A stretch of DNA of 64,000 bases from NCBI GenBank assembly GCA_011503125.2, contig WWBZ02000062.1:682001-746000 (forward strand), read 5' to 3'. Shown here in pieces: positions 58,958-64,000 of this stretch (position 1 is the first letter of the stretch; every line of letters starts with the position of its first letter). This DNA is from Botryosphaeria dothidea. Lineage: Eukaryota > Ascomycota > Dothideomycetes > Botryosphaeriales > Botryosphaeriaceae. Under the pieces are notes generated by a model that saw nothing but the letters and a program-made list of their open reading frames with translations, was not told the DNA's origin and made no database searches. A program made the translations under genes and the position numbers.

Positions 58958-59225
58958 TAGATATAGTACGAAAGAATAATCGATTAAAGAGAGAGTTAGT
59001 AGGGGTTAATATATCTAACTACTAAGCTCTACTCGTTAAGCGAGCTATTAGAGCTAATCTACTAATAGTCTTAGAGATGCGAGTAAATAAAGAGAATAAA
59101 GAAAGAGTTATTCTAGGCCTATAGCCTCTACTATAGTCTATATATTCTATTATACCCCCTAGGGTATAAGAGGCTAAATAAGAGCCTAATCTTTATTCGA
59201 GTCCTATAAACTCTATTTTAGAAGT
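58958..59225 (-). other. 3' end of the Copia relic
   Basis: Between LINE H and the recognisable Copia RNase H. It probably holds the 3' untranslated region or LTR start of the Copia element; its partner LTR is not in the window, so it cannot be delimited. No coding signal. Confidence 0.35.
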
Positions 59226-62200
59226 TCTTATAGGCCTAACTAGTTTACGAAGCGTCGAAACTTCGTAAGTAGTAGAGGCTTCGTAAGTCCGTTAGTAATT
59301 ATATCGTTAGTTAATACGTACGATAGCTAGATATTGCCGTGCGTAACCTCCTCGCGTATATAGTACTAATATACTTTAATATACTTAGTCCTTATATTAT
59401 TAACTCTCTCTAGCCTTATAAGTATAATTACTAGCTTATTATCGCCCTCTAGTCGTAGTAGGTAAAGGTTAGTATAGTCGTATTATAGTTCCTAAAGGAG
59501 TCGCTTAAGCTATATTACTTCTTTTACCGTATACGTTATTACGACGTACTCGGCCTTAGTAGACGATGTTATAATAAGGCCCTAACGGCTACTCTTATAT
59601 AAGATAAGTCCGCCTACTACTTTAAATACGTAGCTAAAAGTACTACTCCTATTATCTACGTTATCGATAAATACTATATTAGCTACGCCGTAGAGTTATA
59701 ATCTAGGCGGGCCGTATACGCCTTTATAGTATAGCTATAGACCTAATACGCCTTCCTCTACTCCTCTAAGGTAGATAGTAAGATTAGAGTATATATTAAG
59801 GTATATAAGTACGCGTTTAGCGTAGGAGAGGTACTCCTCGCTAAGATTATGCGTAAACTAATAAAGCTTATAAGTGGCGTATATAATATCGGCGCGTGTT
59901 ATATTAGCTGCGTAGCTAATAGAGCCTATAAGGCTTTAATATTCGCTAGTAATATTCGGGCTAGCTATGCTCTTAAACGGCTAAAGATTAGTACCGTCCG
60001 GTACTATAGGCGTATTTATGTGCTTGCTATTACTTATACCGTATTTATATATAATTTCTTCGATATACGTATTCTATAATATCTAGATACGTCGAGTGCG
60101 GCGATAGCGTATAATACGTATATCTAAGTAATAACGTACTAGGCTAAGATTACGTAGCTTATAGCGTTTAGCGAGGGCGTTATATATATTAAGAATAATA
60201 TCTTTATGCTTATATATAAGGAGAATATCGTCTACGTATACGATAATAATACCTTTATATTTCTTATAGTAAAATACGTATAGATCGTTAAATAAGGGCT
60301 CGTAGCCCTTACTCTTTAGAAAGGTAGTAATCTCTTATTACTAGAGTAGAGGCGCCTACTTAAGGCCGTATAGCGAGCGTAGTAATTTACTAATAAGCTC
60401 CTCGTTGCCCTCGTACTCGCGGAATCCTTCTAGGAGGCGTATATATACGCTCTTTTAGTCTATAAGGCTTTATATAAAAGCGGATATAATATCTACCTAC
60501 TCGTATTCTAAGTCGTATATAGCGACGAGAGCGAAGATAAGACGTAGTATAGAGGCGCGTGTAACGGCTGCGTAGGTAGTAAAGTAGTCTAGACCTAGGC
60601 GTTGCTTATTACCGCGTACTACGAGGCGTGCTTTAAATAAGGCTAAGTAGCCGTCGGTATTCTTCTTATACTTCTAAATCTACTTAACGGGTAGTATACG
60701 TATATTACCGTTAGGACGCTTAATCTTACGCTAAGTACCGTTCCTAATATACTAACGAAACTTCTTATACGTAGCCTCTATAAGTTATTTACTAAGAGAG
60801 TAAGTCTAAAGCTTCTTCTACGTCTTAGGCGGAGGTAGAAGATACTTAGCTTTTATACGTAGTACGTATAATACTACGGTTACGTATATATATACTATAG
60901 TAGGTAGTAGTACTATAAGGTTACGGTTACGCTTACGCCTATTATCTAAGATAATCTTATTATAATAGAACTATCTCTTAAGACGAAGCTTTTACTCTCT
61001 AGCTAAGTACCGTAGCTATATCTAAGTCTACTATTACTACTTATTACCCCCCGAAGGCTCTAACTATTCTATCTCTAGTAGTTTAATACCGCTAGCCGTA
61101 TTAGGTTTAGCGTTATCTATAGTAGGTAGCTTCTCGTAGATATCGCTAGCGGTAGCCGATAGCTAGCTACTATCGCTTAGTTCGTCGTCTTATAGCTTAG
61201 TTACTCTTCTATTTTATATTTCCGTAGGCTTATAAGCTAGTAGTTATAGAAGGTCGAGTAGTAGAGGTTTCGTAATATCGTTAATATTAAGATCTTATAA
61301 TATTAATTTAACGTATTTATATACGGGCTTATCGTTATTAGTAGGCGGACTAGTTCTTAGTAGAGTCGTATTAGCTTCGTTAAAAGTAACGTAAGCTAAG
61401 CGGATAATCTTATAAGGCGTAATATATATATAGTAGATATAATTACCGTTATAGCTAATAAGCTTGCCCTTTTATACGCGAACGCTAAACTTATCGCCTT
61501 AAGCGCGTTTCTACTTTAGAATATAAACGTACGTAGTACTACTAAATATACGCTATCTAGTAATATCTAGAATATTACTAATAGTATTAGTAAGTACGTT
61601 CTTTAGCGCTTAATACGGCGTTTTACCGCCGTTAAGGCGAGTAGGCGTACGGTTAAGGATCTTTAATATAGTCTCGTATACCTTAGGCTAGAGACTCTAA
61701 GAGAGATTAGCATCGTATAGTATTAAGCGTATACGTATCTCGGTAATATAATTAGCCTTTTTAGCCTTACCGTTTTACTTAGAATAATAGAGTACTAAAG
61801 TTTAAAGCTTAATACCGAGTTCGTCGTAGATAGCCTTTAGTTACTTTTACGCGAACTTACGGCCTTCGTCGATACGTAGGACCTTAATATAATTGCCGGT
61901 CTAATTATACTAGCGCTTAAGGAACCGTATAAGTGCGTTATAGGCCTCGCTTTTATTCTTAAAAGTCTTACTCTAGCGATAAGCTATAGCGTTATTAGTA
62001 AGTATAAGAGCGTAGTATTTATTCTTTAACCTAGCCTAGGTAATCTATAGCGTATCTTTATAGAGTATATCGCTAGAATAAGTAGCGCGTTACTACGGAA
62101 TATAACTAGGCTAGCGTCTAGTCTTAGTAAGTATATAGGTTTCGTAGTATTACTCCTTACTCTTTAGGTATATACCTATTTAATAGGCGAGTTTTCGAAT

Positions 62201-63447
62201 AGCGTTAAATAATACGTATACTATTCGCCTATATAAGAGATTAATATCGACGGTATAGCCGATAATAGATAATAGTAGGCTACTATTATTAGTAGCTACT
62301 TTCTTCTCGTTATTCTTAATAACTAGAGGTTTATCTTTACCTACTTATATAAGCTAGACTAGATAGAGATTTATATTACGATCGCGAGGTACGTATAGTA
62401 GTTCTTAGTTATAATTATTACGTAAATAATAATCTCTTATTAACTAGTATATATTCTTATCTTCTAGTACGGCGGTTAAGATAGTATTAATTATAACGTT
62501 AGCTACGTAGTAGACGTTTAATAAAGTACGTAGAGCCTCTTTACCGTCTAATAATACGGCGGTAAAGTAAACTATACTAATATCTAAAACGAGGATGTCT
62601 ATAGCGCTTACTAAACCGATAAAGAAAGAGCGTATTAAACGAAAGGTAATAAATACTAAGAGGTCGTTCGTATAGTACGTATAGGCTTTAGTATTAATAA
62701 TCTAGAGGTTCTATAGCGACTTCTTACTAGTATTAGAGTCGTTATCGGCTTAGCTAGTTAAGGAGGCGACGATAGCTATATTTATAAGCGCGTTTATACC
62801 TCCGCTCTTTAACTTATTACTATCTCTATTATTATATACGTCTATAAGCTTCTAATTCTTTTTAAATCCGGGGCGGGCCTTTTTAGGGTATAGATAATAA
62901 TATAACTTAGTATTATACGCGTTGCCGTAGCACTTATACTTACGAGAGTTACTATTCTTATTCTTTTCTTAACGATTACTTTTACTATTCTTACTCTTAT
63001 TATTACTCTTATTATTACCGCGCGTATTAGCGACGATATTACTCGTATTAAGCGAGGTTTCTCGCGTCTTCTAGTTATCTATAAGGTTTTAGATAATACT
63101 TTTAAGTATAATCTTTTCGTTACGTCGAAGCTTATCGCGTACGTTATTAATCTAGCGCTTAAATTTACTACTAACGTCGATATTATAGATAAAGAGTAAT
63201 ACCTTTATCTTATCGCTAATAGTAATACCTACGCGCGTATATTTAGTAAGCGATTAAGTCTACTTATTAATAAACTCCTAAAGATCTTTACCGTTAAATA
63301 GGTTAGTATATAGAAGGTTATATAGTAATATCTATTTCTAACCGGAGCCTTCGTCGCCGTAGCGTTCGTAGATAAAATTATACTACGCTTTAGCTATATT
63401 AGGCAACTAATTAGTAAGGTAATTAGGTATAGAGGCGACGATAATTA
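59225..63447 (-). pseudogene. gag-pol: Ty1/Copia gag-pol relic
   Basis: Reverse-strand Copia in family order. Near 62915-62950 is a gag knuckle remnant KYKCYGNAYNTKLY. Protease VLDISIVYFTA lies near 62560-62600. In the integrase, VLRIDEGRKFA is near 61865-61900, YYSK-NGKA near 61780, and LNGGKTPY near 61615. The integrase C-terminus KGKLISYNGNYIY is near 61435-61480. RT VYVDDIL at 60221-60241 is intact. RNase H STTKAEYVVITYTVKE is near 59515-59575, then the KFRRFVN-like end near 59230. Integrase before RT is what separates Copia from Gypsy. RIP stops are scattered throughout. Confidence 0.85.
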
Positions 63448-63819
63448 TGTAATGAACGGACCTTAGAGGGCGGAGAGACGAGATAACGAAGCCGGTAAAG
63501 GTAGTAGGGGTAAAGCAATGCCGAAGTATAAGGGTGTAGTTTAAAGGGCGAGGGTATGAGGTGCGAAAGACGAGGGACGAGGGACGAGGGACGAGGGAGG
63601 CAAGTAAGGTCTAATTCAAGGCGTACTAAGTTATACGCGAGGAATACTTATTGCTAGACTAAAGAACTAACTATAAAGCAGAGAGGCGAGCTTTATATAT
63701 ATAAAGAACGAACTAAAATACTAGCTTTCTGATTTATAAGTAGGTAAGTCTAGATCTAGATTTTAAATTAACGAAGGTAAACGAGAGGTAAGGGGTCTAA
63801 GCAAGCCACGTTTATAATA
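63448..63819 (-). repeat. 3' LTR of a second GypB element (reverse)
   Basis: 372 bp. On the minus strand it is almost the solo LTR of 747-1118. The outer end still reads TGTAATGAACGGACC on the plus strand, so the terminal CA (minus) is not RIPped, as it is in the other copies. The CCTCGTC array and TATATATAAAG block are present. AATTA stands just outside (63443-63447) as one arm of a possible 5-bp duplication; the other arm is beyond the window. Confidence 0.92.
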
Positions 63820-63857
63820 GTAGGCTCTCCTCCCTAGGGGTAAGTTCCTACGAGCCT
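63820..63857 (-). other. Polypurine tract of the terminal GypB copy
   Basis: On the minus strand, CCCCTAGGGAGGAGAGCCTAC lies directly before the LTR, the same place as the tract before 45015 in GypB. It is the expected primer for plus-strand synthesis. Confidence 0.7.
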
Positions 63858-64000
63858 TTAGCTTAAGGGTCGAGGTTTCGAAGGATAACGTTTATAGAAC
63901 GTATTAAGGGCCTTAAGGTCTTTAATAAGGTCGTAAGGTTCCTAGGTTAGTGTCGAGTAACTAGTCCATTTTACGAGGTATTTTGGTTGTCTCCGGGTTG
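63858..64000 (-). pseudogene. pol: GypB pol C-terminus, chromodomain (partial)
   Basis: Minus-strand end of pol: PKYLVKWTSY, then LT-stop-EPYDLIKDLKALNTFYKRYP, then the TAA at 63858-63860. This is a chromodomain with its conserved Trp-Glu-Pro broken only by TGG to TAG. It aligns with GypB 44845-44976 but is much less mutated. It continues beyond the window. Confidence 0.88.

Noticed and set aside
59849..60079. 76-codon plus-strand ORF
   Set aside because: Antisense to the Copia reverse transcriptase, whose VYVDDIL motif lies on the minus strand just beyond.

Overview
The window looks like a heterochromatic, gene-free transposon nest from a filamentous ascomycete (Pezizomycotina). Two observations support this. 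Every recognisable coding relic belongs to a retroelement: a LINE with an APE endonuclease, Ty3/Gypsy chromoviruses and a Copia element. The decay is also the kind made by repeat-induced point mutation (RIP): CpA and TpG are almost erased into TpA, while CpG survives. No TG or CA is visible before position 757. As a result CAA/CAG/TGG codons have become TAA/TAG, ATG has become ATA, and Cys/His codons have become Tyr. I found no intact host gene, no rRNA, no free-standing tRNA gene and no CRISPR.

Layout. 1-548: 3' end of a reverse-strand chromovirus (GypG). 549-10280: reverse LINE copy A, interrupted by a solo LTR (747-1118) and by a complete, partly fresh Gypsy element (GypA, 2842-8872). 10281-12864: LINE B, forward, head to head with A. 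12865-19365: forward Gypsy gag/protease relic (GypC), split by full-length reverse LINE C (13039-18176). 19366-21243: two ~360-bp LTR-like repeats around a minisatellite-rich core. 21244-~22740: integrase fragment of a GypA relative (GypD). ~22740-39046: long reverse Gypsy (GypE), cut by full-length LINE D (forward), full-length LINE E (reverse) and a tRNA-headed SINE (37859-38379). 39047-46427: 5'-truncated LINE F carrying a complete Gypsy (GypB, 39596-45386). 46428-54859: reverse Gypsy (GypF), split by full-length LINE G. 54860-58957: truncated reverse LINE H. 58958-63447: reverse Copia relic. 63448-64000: start of another, much less mutated reverse GypB copy that continues past the window.

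How the parts relate. The eight LINE copies belong to one family. ORF1 is a nucleic-acid-binding gag-like protein. ORF2 is endonuclease plus reverse transcriptase. The two overlap as TAATG, and the 3' end is a (TCTA)n tail. Several copies have 15-18-bp target-site duplications. The SINE combines a Pol III A/B-box head, a LINE-like 3' end with the same TCTA tail, and a perfect 15-bp duplication, which suggests it was mobilised by the LINE machinery. Nesting and RIP load give a relative order. GypE, GypF and the Copia element are old hosts. LINEs and the SINE came later. The solo LTR, GypA and the terminal GypB copy look youngest.
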